From NCBI GenBank assembly GCA_002347985.1, contig DDYM01000057.1, forward strand, positions 11,367-27,553: a stretch of DNA of 16,187 bases. Reading direction: 5' to 3'. A program made the position numbers and the translations under genes. Shown here piece by piece: positions 1 through 6,978 of the stretch. How positions within the stretch are numbered: the first letter of the stretch is position 1; each line of letters starts with the position of its first letter. Origin of the DNA: Bacteroidetes bacterium UBA2234. Its GTDB lineage: Bacteria; Bacteroidota; Bacteroidia; NS11-12g; UBA955. Under the pieces are notes generated by a model. The model ran no database searches. It had not been told where the DNA came from and saw nothing but the letters and a program-made list of their open reading frames with translations.

Positions 1-1333
1 CCATTCCGGGGTTTTGAAATCCAGTATTGGCCTTTTTTTGATTGGCTACGTTTTGGGCTTTCAAGGCGGCTTCCTGCGCTTTTTTCTCCCGTTCAATGGC
101 TTCGGCAATTTTCTTTGCTCTCCAGTCGGGGTCTTTCGCCATTCTCAAAAGACTGTCGTTCGTTGAAATGGTTAATACTTCCTTTAATAAATCACTCAGA
201 ATGTCGTTCCGCTGCACAATTGATTCAAAGTCAGGATGCGATTTGTCAATTATATTGTTGGCTGAGTCGTAGTATTTAGCCGATTGTTCATATTGGTGAT
301 TGGCGAAATAGTAGTTCCCCAAGGCGAGGTAAGCATTGGTTTTGTGTTCGCTATTTTGTGTGAGTTGAATCGCTTGGTTAAAGCGTTTGATCGCCATAGG
401 CACATTTTGGGCTTTCAATTCATTTTCACCCATGCTTATATATATGGTACCGAGATAGTCGATGTTTTTGTCGTCTTTCAACATTTTCCCCAACACCTTA
501 TTTGCCTTGGCATAATTCTCTTGTTTGGCCGATAAAATATTTACTTGAGACATGCGTGCATGGAATGCGAGCTCATAGGGTGGGTTGAGTTTGCTGATTT
601 TGCTGTAGTGAATTTCGGCTTTCTCGTATTCTTTTGAGGTGATGTAGCAATAGCCCAACGCGAAATGCAAGCGATATTTATCCATTCGCGTTTGTTTTCC
701 CAACAGGGCGATTTCTAGTGGTGCCGCGGCTTGTGAGTATTTTCCCAAGGCAAATTGCATCGCCCCAAGCAAATAATTGGCTTCGGTGGTTAAGGAATTC
801 GGGAAGTCTGGGTTTTTGAGAGCATTTTGAACCAGAATTTCGGCATCAATGTACTGACCTTTGACATAAAAACTTCGAGCGATCCACAGTTGGGCGGAGA
901 ATTGAATTTTGGGATCCGTAAAATGGGATTGAACAAATTCAAACAAATCGATGGCGGCGCTAATTTCCCCTTTCATGAAATAGGCCTTGCCATTGAGTAA
1001 ATAGGCATCGTCTACCCACTTGCTTCTGGGGTGTTTATCGATCATTGTGGAAGCCTTTTTAATGACTTCGTCCATCGCTGCTTGGTTTCCCTTTAGGATG
1101 TCGATCGTTCCATAATTGATCAAAGAAATCGGTTTCCTAAAATCGTCTTTGTAGCCTTCCCTTGTAGTTTCAACGGTTTCGAGCCACTTTTGCTCGGCAT
1201 TAAAGAAGGTATTGTAGTGCGCAAGCGTATTGTGCCATTCTTTGTAAGCCCATGATTCTTGGTTGCTGCACGACGTAAGGAAGGTCGCAATCAGCAGCAA
1301 GGTGAATAATTGAATTTTTGAGCCCAGGCGCAT
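1..1333 (-). CDS. TPR lipoprotein, PorW/SprE-like T9SS component (partial, 3' end outside window)
   Basis: An open frame of 444 codons runs from an ATG at 1333 to the window edge without a stop, so the C-terminus is missing. The N-terminus is a lipoprotein signal: a hydrophobic stretch ending in the lipobox LTSC, with Cys22 as the lipidated residue. After it comes WAYKEWHNTLAHYNTFFNAE, then about seven TPR-like helical pairs (roughly residues 90-370, for example ALGYCYITSKEYEKAEIHY and YLALGNYYFANHQYEQSAKY). A charged, Ala/Lys/Glu-rich, probably coiled stretch follows. This layout (lipobox, NAE segment, TPR array, then YDSA...HPDFESI and a Lys/Glu-rich linker) matches what I recall of PorW/SprE, a periplasmic lipoprotein needed for type IX secretion and gliding. 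The T9SS-sorted protein at 14775-16187 shows that the organism uses T9SS. A generic TPR lipoprotein remains possible, and the missing C-terminal half would decide. Confidence 0.72.
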   Translation of the reverse strand, partial: MRLGSKIQLFTLLLIATFLTSCSNQESWAYKEWHNTLAHYNTFFNAEQKWLETVETTREGYKDDFRKPISLINYGTIDILKGNQAAMDEVIKKASTMIDKHPRSKWVDDAYLLNGKAYFMKGEISAAIDLFEFVQSHFTDPKIQFSAQLWIARSFYVKGQYIDAEILVQNALKNPDFPNSLTTEANYLLGAMQFALGKYSQAAAPLEIALLGKQTRMDKYRLHFALGYCYITSKEYEKAEIHYSKISKLNPPYELAFHARMSQVNILSAKQENYAKANKVLGKMLKDDKNIDYLGTIYISMGENELKAQNVPMAIKRFNQAIQLTQNSEHKTNAYLALGNYYFANHQYEQSAKYYDSANNIIDKSHPDFESIVQRNDILSDLLKEVLTISTNDSLLRMAKDPDWRAKKIAEAIEREKKAQEAALKAQNVANQKKANTGFQNPGM

Positions 1334-1354
1334 TCTTTGTGTTGGTTAAAACGC

Positions 1355-1362
1355 TATTTTTG
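1355..1362 (+). promoter_or_regulatory. possible -7 element (TATTTTTG) for the 1391 gene
   Basis: TATTTTTG fits the Bacteroidota -7 consensus TAnnTTTG and lies 28 bases before the ATG at 1391, in the 57-bp gap between the divergent genes. The nearest upstream TTTG (1336-1339) is only 15 bases away, shorter than the usual spacer of about 19. The region is T-rich, so a chance match is possible. Confidence 0.3.
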
Positions 1363-1390
1363 ATTTTTTATTGATACAATCCCGATAAAA

Positions 1391-1765
1391 ATGTCCAAAA
1401 CATCACGCAGACGCAAAATTATCGCCAATCTTCGAAACAAACATCGTTTTGTATTGATAAACGACACAACTTTTGCAGAAGTTTTTTCTGTGCGATTGAC
1501 GCCCATCAATGTTTTGATGGTTTTTAGCAGTTTGCTTATCGCGTTTACGATCATTGTTTTGTTGCTTTTGGCCTATACGCCGTTGCGTGGAATCGTGCCG
1601 AATGCGGTAACTAAGGAATCGCGAAAGGAGATCATGTTGCTGAATCAGAAAATAGAAGATTTATCCCGAACGCTAGAAGTTCAACGCAGCAAGCAAGAGG
1701 TCTTGAATGCCATTTTAGAAGGGAAGGACGATCAGTTTGATTCTACATCAGCCCGTCCGAAATAG
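1391..1765 (+). CDS. Membrane/coiled-coil protein resembling the N-terminal anchor of an M23 peptidase, catalytic domain absent
   Basis: The 124-residue product has a basic cytoplasmic N-terminus (RRRKIIANLRNKHRFVLIND), one membrane segment at about residues 40-62 (VLMVFSSLLIAFTIIVLLLL), the motif AYTPLRGIVP, and a short coiled-coil at about 75-110. This layout resembles the first third of M23 metallopeptidases of Bacteroidota, in which a linker leads into a LytM/M23 domain with HxxxD and HxH zinc motifs. Here the frame ends at a TAG soon after the coil. The next gene begins 70 bases later, so no M23 domain exists in any frame. M23 peptidases are known partners of bactofilins, and a bactofilin gene is next, which supports a shared role in envelope shape. 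The protein may be a stand-alone adaptor. The family assignment is from memory of sequence patterns. Confidence 0.7.
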   Translation: MSKTSRRRKIIANLRNKHRFVLINDTTFAEVFSVRLTPINVLMVFSSLLIAFTIIVLLLLAYTPLRGIVPNAVTKESRKEIMLLNQKIEDLSRTLEVQRSKQEVLNAILEGKDDQFDSTSARPK

Positions 1766-1777
1766 GTTGTAATTGCC

Positions 1778-1808
1778 TTTGAAAAGCACAATCGATTTGT
1801 TATATTTG
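1778..1808 (+). promoter_or_regulatory. Bacteroidota-type promoter upstream of bactofilin and the atp genes
   Basis: A -33 element TTTG (1778-1781) and a -7 element TATATTTG (1801-1808) are separated by 19 bases. This closely fits the Bacteroidota sigma-ABfr consensus TTTG-N19ish-TAnnTTTG. The start point is predicted about 5 bases downstream, near 1813, which gives a leader of about 20-25 bases before the ATG at 1836. No terminator is visible between here and the end of atpB, so this promoter probably drives bactofilin together with the ATP synthase genes. Confidence 0.7.
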
Positions 1809-1835
1809 TAAGGAATCAAAAAATACATTTCAATC

Positions 1836-2258
1836 ATGGCTATGTTCAACAATAACACCAATAAAAGCGAAAAGGCAGTTCAGTCTCAGGGGATTCTTAA
1901 TATCATCGGACAAGGAACTCGGATAACTGGAGATTTGGTTTCCAATGGTGATTTTCGTGTGGATGGTGCCATTGAAGGCCATGTGAAAGTTGGACAGCGA
2001 TTGGTCATTGGGGGCACAGGAAAGATTTTGGGAAATATTGAAGCAGATTCCGCCACCGTGGCAGGCCATATCAAAGGGAACATTACGGTAAAGAATATTT
2101 TGGAGCTGAAGCCTTCGGCCAAAATCGACGGTGACATTGTTACCAACAAGATGGTCATTGAGTCGGGCGCCCAGTTCAACGGTCGTTGTACGATGAATGT
2201 GGCTGTGAGCGTTCCTGCGGGCGGGGCTGCGGCAACTGCACCGGTTGCTGCGAAATAA
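1836..2258 (+). CDS. Bactofilin (polymer-forming cytoskeletal protein)
   Basis: The 140-residue product has a disordered polar N-terminus (about 1-18), a compact bactofilin core (about 19-122), and an Ala/Pro/Val-rich tail. The core shows the short hydrophobic/Gly repeats of a right-handed beta-helix: IIGQGTRITGDLVSNGDFRV, DGAIEGHVKVGQRLVIGGTG, KILGNIEADSATVAGHIKGN and SAKIDGDIVTNKMVIESGAQ. Bactofilins polymerise without nucleotide into membrane-associated filaments that place cell-wall enzymes. The length is typical. A second in-frame ATG at 1842 is an alternative start. The M23-anchor-like gene lies just upstream and atpZ begins 18 bases downstream, with a good promoter before this gene, so it is probably the first gene of the ATP synthase transcript. 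Confidence 0.93.
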   Translation: MAMFNNNTNKSEKAVQSQGILNIIGQGTRITGDLVSNGDFRVDGAIEGHVKVGQRLVIGGTGKILGNIEADSATVAGHIKGNITVKNILELKPSAKIDGDIVTNKMVIESGAQFNGRCTMNVAVSVPAGGAAATAPVAAK

Positions 2259-2276
2259 CTGAGCCACTTGTTATAC

Positions 2277-2456
2277 ATGCAAGATTTTGCGAAGTATACA
2301 GGCATTGCATTTCAAATGATTGCTACAATTCTTGTTTGTACCTATCTCGGGTATTTATTGGATCGATGGTTGGGGCTGTCGTTTCCTGTGGGTATTTTGT
2401 TGGGTGTGTTTTTCGGCGTGGGTAGCAGTTTGTATGTAATTTTGAAGAAATTTTAA
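2277..2456 (+). CDS. atpZ: AtpZ/AtpI-family ATP synthase accessory protein
   Basis: This small membrane protein of 59 residues starts at the ATG at 2277. A TTG three codons upstream (2268) is a less likely start. It has two hydrophobic helices: TGIAFQMIATILVCTYLGYL, then the short turn DRWLG, then a second helix with FPVGILLGVFFGVGSSLYVI. The motif GYLLDRW...P is typical of the AtpZ/AtpI family (putative F0F1-ATPase subunit). Members sit at the head of atp operons and are linked to Mg2+/Ca2+ uptake or assembly of the c-ring. It lies 18 bases after bactofilin, and the GTG start of the next gene comes two bases after its TAA, which implies co-transcription and probably translational coupling. 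Confidence 0.88.
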   Translation: MQDFAKYTGIAFQMIATILVCTYLGYLLDRWLGLSFPVGILLGVFFGVGSSLYVILKKF

Positions 2457-2458
2457 CT

Positions 2459-2860
2459 GTGAAGAAATATAGTGTTCGGATTTGGGTATTGGGACTTGTG
2501 TTGGGCGGACTAACGCGTTTGGCAGATTCTTTGAGTGTCAAATTGACCGTGGTTGCCGATGTTTATTGGGGTCTGTTGTTCTTGGTGGCTTTGTTTTGGG
2601 CCCTGCGTTATTATGTAGATAGAAGTCAAGTGTCCAATCCAAATCAGTGGATTCGCCGTGCGATGGTATCTAGTATGATCCGATTGATGGGGGTGCTAAC
2701 TTTTTTACTGATATCTGTTTTGAGGGAAGGAAAAGCCAATTTGGTTTTCGTGTTGTTATTTGGTCTGTATTTTATTTTGTTTTTGTCGTTTGAAATGTCT
2801 GAAAAGCGTATTAACTTGCGCCCCGATTCGAACGATGGGCCACGCAAAGAAAATGCCTGA
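2459..2860 (+). CDS. AtpI-like four-helix membrane protein of the ATP synthase operon
   Basis: The 133-residue protein starts at a GTG two bases after the atpZ stop. It shows four hydrophobic segments (about residues 8-25, 30-50, 68-88 and 92-112), separated by basic loops such as RYYVDRSQ and RRAMVSSMIR, and a polar tail. No catalytic motif is visible. The position between atpZ and atpB, the size and the topology correspond to the poorly conserved AtpI / ATP synthase subunit I-like protein of other operons, which is thought to help assemble the c-ring. The name rests on position and topology more than on sequence identity. Its stop at 2858-2860 overlaps the likely atpB start by eight bases. 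Confidence 0.75.
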   Translation: MKKYSVRIWVLGLVLGGLTRLADSLSVKLTVVADVYWGLLFLVALFWALRYYVDRSQVSNPNQWIRRAMVSSMIRLMGVLTFLLISVLREGKANLVFVLLFGLYFILFLSFEMSEKRINLRPDSNDGPRKENA

Positions 2861-3977
2861 TTTTATTACACTTTTCAACTACTCCTCTGTTAGGAAAATG
2901 ATCGCTACTGCGATTTTGTCGACGTTTTCCGTTGTTTCTGTTTATTCAAACCATGCTGAAGAAGCCGGTGCGAAGACACATGAAAACCATGAATCGTCAA
3001 CTTCAGCAGCGCATACTGACCACGCAAAACCTGAGAAGTACGATCCAGGTAAGATGATTATCGATCACATTGCAGATTCTCATGATTGGCATTTGTGGGG
3101 TGAGGGTCATGGTTCAGTTTCAATTTCATTGCCTGTTATTTTATATACAAAGTCCAAAGGGCTTGTTACTTTCAGTTCTTCAAAGTTTGAGCATGGACAT
3201 GCTGCTTATGAGGGATTTGCATTGAATGAAAAAGGGACTGTAGTTTGGGAAGACGAAGCCAATACTGAAGCGATTTACGATATTTCAATCACCAAGAATG
3301 TTTTGGCGATGATGTTGGCGGTGTTAACGTTGATGTGGATTGCCATCGGAATGGCTAGATCTTACGCTAAGCGTTCAGGGAAAGCGCCCAAAGGGTTCCA
3401 TAATTTAGTAGAGCCATTGATTTTGTTCATACGCGACGATGTAGCGAAAGCTTCTATTGGGCACAAAGCCGATAAATATTTGCCTTTGTTGTTGAGTATT
3501 TTCTTTTTCATTTTTGTAAACAACTTGTTTGGGTTGATACCGATTTTCCCAGGTGGAGCCAACGTTACCGGTAACATTGCAGTAACGATGGTGTTGGCAT
3601 TGGTGATTTTCTTGACAGTCAATTTGAACGGAAACAAATACTATTGGAAGCACATTTTCTTACCTGATGTGCCAGTTTGGATGTATATCATTATCATCCC
3701 AATTGAAGTATTGGGTGTGGTATTGAAGCCATTTGTTTTGATGTTGCGTTTATTTGCAAACATCACAGCGGGTCACATCATTATTTTAGGATTTTTCAGT
3801 TTGATATTTATCTTCGGTTCTATGAATCAGGGGTTGGGTTACGCTGTGAGTCCTTTGAGTGTTGCCTTTACGGTATTTATGGGATTGTTGGAATTGCTAG
3901 TAGCATTCTTGCAGGCCTTTGTATTTACTTTGTTGAGTGCTATTTACATTGGAATGGCAGTTGAAGAACATCATTAA
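2853..3977 (+). CDS. atpB: ATP synthase F0 subunit a, with periplasmic N-terminal extension
   Basis: Subunit a forms the proton half-channels beside the c-ring. The essential Arg lies in LRLFANITAGHI (Arg299 counting from the ATG at 2853), and the late helix has AFLQAFVFTLLSAIYI with its conserved Gln. Before the canonical a-subunit helices there is a signal-like hydrophobic stretch (IATAILSTFSVVSVYS), followed by about 110 polar, His-rich residues with the motif IADSHDWHLWG. Such extensions are usual in Bacteroidota AtpB and would be exported. The ATG at 2853 gives 374 residues. It overlaps the previous stop by eight bases and places basic residues before the hydrophobic core. The ATGs at 2835 and 2898 are alternatives. 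The 39 bases to atpE are very A-rich. Confidence 0.93.
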   Translation: MPDFITLFNYSSVRKMIATAILSTFSVVSVYSNHAEEAGAKTHENHESSTSAAHTDHAKPEKYDPGKMIIDHIADSHDWHLWGEGHGSVSISLPVILYTKSKGLVTFSSSKFEHGHAAYEGFALNEKGTVVWEDEANTEAIYDISITKNVLAMMLAVLTLMWIAIGMARSYAKRSGKAPKGFHNLVEPLILFIRDDVAKASIGHKADKYLPLLLSIFFFIFVNNLFGLIPIFPGGANVTGNIAVTMVLALVIFLTVNLNGNKYYWKHIFLPDVPVWMYIIIIPIEVLGVVLKPFVLMLRLFANITAGHIIILGFFSLIFIFGSMNQGLGYAVSPLSVAFTVFMGLLELLVAFLQAFVFTLLSAIYIGMAVEEHH

Positions 3978-4016
3978 AAAATAAATTAAACCTAATAAAA
4001 AAACAACCAAATAATT

Positions 4017-4283
4017 ATGAGTCTCATGAACACTCTCCTTCAAGCAGCAGTAGACAATTCAGCAGCTGCGTACAGTAAAATGGGTGCCGCTATTGGCGCT
4101 GGTTTGTCAGCTATTGGTGCCGGTATTGGCATCGGTCGTATCGGTGGTAGCGCTATGGAATCTATCGCTCGCCAACCAGAATCAGTAGGTGATATCCGTG
4201 CAAACATGATTGTAGCTGCAGCTCTTATCGAGGGTGCTGTATTTTTCGCGATCGTTGTTTGTTTGTTGATTCTGTTTTTGTAA
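4017..4283 (+). CDS. atpE: ATP synthase F0 subunit c
   Basis: This 88-residue hairpin protein forms the rotor ring. Helix 1 carries the Gly/Ala-rich packing motif (IGAGLSAIGAGIGIGRIGG), the polar loop is the conserved ARQPE (residues 51-55), and helix 2 carries the ion-binding Glu72 in ALIEGAVFFAIVV. At the positions that bind Na+ in Na+-type rings (Gln in helix 1; Ser after the Glu; Tyr further on), this protein has Ile, Gly and Phe, so it is probably proton-coupled. The ATG at 4017 is used; one three codons later (4026) is an alternative. An A-rich, unstructured leader precedes it and a strong hairpin follows. Both fit the high copy number needed for subunit c. Confidence 0.96.
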   Translation: MSLMNTLLQAAVDNSAAAYSKMGAAIGAGLSAIGAGIGIGRIGGSAMESIARQPESVGDIRANMIVAAALIEGAVFFAIVVCLLILFL

Positions 4284-4292
4284 AAAACCCAC

Positions 4293-4325
4293 GGGATTGG
4301 GCCTGTCGGCCCAATCCCTTTATTT
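4293..4325 (+). terminator. Strong intercistronic hairpin between atpE and atpF
   Basis: The perfect 11-bp inverted repeat GGGATTGGGCC / GGCCCAATCCC (4293-4303 and 4308-4318) with a TGTC loop is followed by TTTATTT. It starts 10 bases after the atpE stop and ends 16-22 bases before the atpF ATG. The interrupted T-run suggests partial termination or a 3'-end stabiliser. Either would raise atpE mRNA above the downstream genes, matching the excess of c over other subunits. Confidence 0.75.
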
Positions 4326-4340
4326 AAAAAACGTAAAGAA

Positions 4341-4829
4341 ATGCAGTTAGTAACACCTGCCATAGGATTGGTATTTTGGATGCTGGTAACATTTTCATTG
4401 TTGCTGTTCATCCTTAAGAAATTCGCTTGGAAACCCATTTTAGAGTCGATTCGCAACCGCGAACAGACGATTGAAGATTCATTGTCTTTGGCCGAAAAGA
4501 CAAAGTCAGAAATGATTCGTCTTCAAGGTGAGAATGAGTCTTTGTTAGCAGAAGCTCGCAAAGAGCGTGATTCAATGTTGAAAGAAGCGCGTGAAATGCG
4601 CGACAAAATTGTTGGAGACGCAAAATCTTTGGCTGATGAAGAGGCGAAGAAATTGATGAATCGTGCCCAAGACGAAATCGAAAAGCAGAAGTCTGCTGCG
4701 ATTGCCGAAATCAAGCGCGAAGTGTCAGTGTTGTCTGTTCAAATCGCAGAGAAATTGATGCATCAACAATTGGAAAATAACGCTGCTCAGCAAACGATCA
4801 TCGAAAACCAGTTGTCACAATTAAACTAA
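4341..4829 (+). CDS. atpF: ATP synthase F0 subunit b
   Basis: The 162-residue protein has a single N-terminal membrane helix (about residues 5-27, IGLVFWMLVTFSLLLFILKK). The conserved WKPILESIRNRE follows, and then a long charged, Ala/Glu/Lys-rich helix to the end that would form the coiled-coil peripheral stalk joining F0 to the delta subunit on F1. Length and layout are normal for subunit b. Its start is 57 bases from the atpE stop, with the hairpin in between, and atpH follows after 10 bases. Only one b-type gene is present, so the stalk is probably a homodimer. Confidence 0.95.
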   Translation: MQLVTPAIGLVFWMLVTFSLLLFILKKFAWKPILESIRNREQTIEDSLSLAEKTKSEMIRLQGENESLLAEARKERDSMLKEAREMRDKIVGDAKSLADEEAKKLMNRAQDEIEKQKSAAIAEIKREVSVLSVQIAEKLMHQQLENNAAQQTIIENQLSQLN

Positions 4830-4839
4830 GCCAAACAGT

Positions 4840-5379
4840 ATGTCAGAATTTAAAATTGCCTCTCGTTACGCCACCGCTTTGTTTTCAAAGGCGATGGATG
4901 ATAAAGCGATTGAGGCTGTAATGGCTGATATTTTGGTGGTTCAACAAGCCTGTAAGGAAAGTGATGATTTAATCGTTTTCTTGAATAGCCCAATGTTGAA
5001 AAAATCTGTTAAGCAATCAGGATTGGCGAAAATATTTGCTTCTTGTTCTGACCTAACAAAACAATTGTTACATCTAATGGCAGAAAAGAATCGCGAGGCT
5101 TTTATTCCTGCGATGACTGAATCTTTCATTGGTTTGTACAATAACCACATGGGAATCACAACCGCCGTTGTAACCTCAGCCGTTCAATTGTCTGATGTTG
5201 CATTGGAATCTGTGAAAAAATATGTCGCCCAAACCTCGGGTGCAAACAGTGTTTTGTTAACGCAAAGCATAGACCCCACCGTTATTGGTGGATTGAACAT
5301 CGTGTTTGATGGTAAAATTTATGATGCTACCTTATCAAACCAAATCTTAAAATTGAAAAAAGACCTTCAAATCGCATAA
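4840..5379 (+). CDS. atpH: ATP synthase F1 subunit delta (OSCP homologue)
   Basis: The 179-residue protein has the helical N-terminal domain of the delta/OSCP family, with SRYATALFSKAMD near the start, then LNSPMLKKSVK and AFIPAMTESFIGLYNNHMGI. The C-terminal part ends in the family signature around IDPTVIGGLNIVFDGKIYDA. It clamps the top of the F1 hexamer to the b-subunit stalk in the cytoplasm. It sits in the standard place between atpF and atpA, 10 and 9 bases from its neighbours. Confidence 0.95.
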   Translation: MSEFKIASRYATALFSKAMDDKAIEAVMADILVVQQACKESDDLIVFLNSPMLKKSVKQSGLAKIFASCSDLTKQLLHLMAEKNREAFIPAMTESFIGLYNNHMGITTAVVTSAVQLSDVALESVKKYVAQTSGANSVLLTQSIDPTVIGGLNIVFDGKIYDATLSNQILKLKKDLQIA

Positions 5380-5388
5380 AAAACTGTT

Positions 5389-6969
5389 ATGTCAAATATT
5401 AGACCCGACGAAATTTCCAGCATTTTAAAAGATCAGATCACTGGTTTTAACACTGCTGCGAGTTTAGAAGAAGTAGGAACCGTACTCCAAGTGGGTGACG
5501 GTATCGCCCGTATCTATGGCCTTTTGGGCGTACAATACGGAGAACTTGTAGAATTTGCCAACGGTGTTCGCGCGGTGGCTCTAAACCTTGAACAGGACAA
5601 TGTTGGTGCTGTATTGATGGGAAGTAGTGGAGACATCAAAGAGGGCGACAAGGTAAAGCGTACAGGTAAAATCGCATCGATCAAAGCTGGACATGGCGTA
5701 TTAGGTCGTGTTATCAACGCTTTGGGAGAGCCTGTAGATGGAAAAGGACCTATCACTGGTGAGTTGTTTGAAATGCCTTTGGAGCGCAAAGCCCCAGGAG
5801 TATTGTATCGTGAACCAGTAACTGAGCCTTTACAAACGGGTATCAAGGCAATTGACGCCATGATTCCAATTGGAAGAGGTCAGCGTGAGTTGATCATTGG
5901 TGACCGTCAGACAGGTAAAACTGCCATTGCATTGGATACCATCATCAACCAAAAAGAGTTTTACGAAAAAGGAAATCCAGTATATTGTATCTACGTTGCT
6001 TGCGGACAGAAAGAGTCTACAGTGAAGCAGGTAGTGAAATCTTTGGAAGAGAGTGGTGCGATGGCTTACACAGTAGTAGTTACTGCGGCGGCATCAAACC
6101 CAGCACCTTTGCAGTTCTTCGCTCCTATGGCGGGTTGTGCAATTGGTGAATATTTCCGCGACTTGGGATTGCCAGCATTGGTAATCTATGATGATTTGTC
6201 GAAACAGGCCGTTGCTTACCGTGAGGTTTCATTGTTGCTACGTCGTCCTCCAGGACGTGAAGCATACCCAGGTGACGTATTCTATTTGCATAGCCGTTTG
6301 CTTGAGCGTGCTTGTAAATTGAACTCTTCGGATCATATTACTTGCAACATGAACGATTTGCCCGACAGTTTGAAAGGTAAAGTAAAAGGTGGTGGATCAT
6401 TGACTGCCTTGCCTATTATCGAAACGCAAGCGGGTGACGTATCGGCTTATATTCCAACCAACGTAATTTCAATTACCGATGGTCAGATTTTCTTGGAATC
6501 TAATTTGTTCAACTCAGGTATTCGCCCAGCGATTAACGTAGGTATTTCGGTATCACGTGTGGGTGGAAACGCTCAAATCAAGTCAATGAAAAAAGTGGCT
6601 GGTACGTTGAAATTGGACCAAGCGCAGTATCGTGAATTGGAAGCATTTGCAAAATTTGGTTCTGATTTGGATGCAGCTACCAAATCTGTATTGGAAAAAG
6701 GTTCTCGTAACGTAGAAATTTTGAAGCAGCCGCAGTATAGCCCAGTATCTGTAGAGAAGCAGGTAGCGATCATTCACCTTGGAACTTCAAATTTGATGAG
6801 AAGCATTCCAGTGAATAAGGTTCGTGAATTTGAAGCAGCTTATTTGGAGTACTTGGATGCCAAACATAAAGATACTTTGGAATCATTGCGCAAAGGTGTG
6901 ATCGACGATGCAGTTAAGGCTGTATTGAACGCAGCTTGTGCTGAAATTTCCAAGAGTTATACAGCGTAA
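5389..6969 (+). CDS. atpA: ATP synthase F1 subunit alpha
   Basis: The 526-residue protein is the regulatory nucleotide-binding subunit of F1. The beta-barrel domain contains [14 protein letters not shown] (about 33-46). Walker A is GDRQTGKT (171-178), Walker B lies in [13 protein letters not shown] (about 261-273), and the arginine finger is Arg390 in [12 protein letters not shown], which reaches into the beta-subunit active site. A short Bacteroidota-style segment, [17 protein letters not shown], sits in the loop before [14 protein letters not shown]. All key residues are present. It is followed after 9 bases by atpG. The partner catalytic subunit, atpD, is not in the window. Confidence 0.98.
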   Translation: MSNIRPDEISSILKDQITGFNTAASLEEVGTVLQVGDGIARIYGLLGVQYGELVEFANGVRAVALNLEQDNVGAVLMGSSGDIKEGDKVKRTGKIASIKAGHGVLGRVINALGEPVDGKGPITGELFEMPLERKAPGVLYREPVTEPLQTGIKAIDAMIPIGRGQRELIIGDRQTGKTAIALDTIINQKEFYEKGNPVYCIYVACGQKESTVKQVVKSLEESGAMAYTVVVTAAASNPAPLQFFAPMAGCAIGEYFRDLGLPALVIYDDLSKQAVAYREVSLLLRRPPGREAYPGDVFYLHSRLLERACKLNSSDHITCNMNDLPDSLKGKVKGGGSLTALPIIETQAGDVSAYIPTNVISITDGQIFLESNLFNSGIRPAINVGISVSRVGGNAQIKSMKKVAGTLKLDQAQYRELEAFAKFGSDLDAATKSVLEKGSRNVEILKQPQYSPVSVEKQVAIIHLGTSNLMRSIPVNKVREFEAAYLEYLDAKHKDTLESLRKGVIDDAVKAVLNAACAEISKSYTA

Positions 6970-6978
6970 TTCATTACC

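Noticed and set aside
42..535. Two rightward open frames (42-272 and 284-535)
   Set aside because: They lie antisense to a continuous leftward TPR lipoprotein frame with a clear lipobox and repeats, and they show no coherent features of their own.
1763..1836. Frameshift or pseudogene explanation for the missing M23 domain
   Set aside because: There is too little DNA before bactofilin to hold any part of a peptidase domain in any frame, so simple domain loss fits better.
1830..2305. Leftward frames antisense to bactofilin
   Set aside because: The plus-strand bactofilin has clear beta-helix repeats and a promoter; the antisense frames are by-products of its codon pattern.
2760..2852. Longer atpB start at 2760
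   Set aside because: It would overlap the preceding membrane protein gene by 100 bases and does not begin with ATG; the ATG at 2853 gives a sensible signal-like N-terminus.
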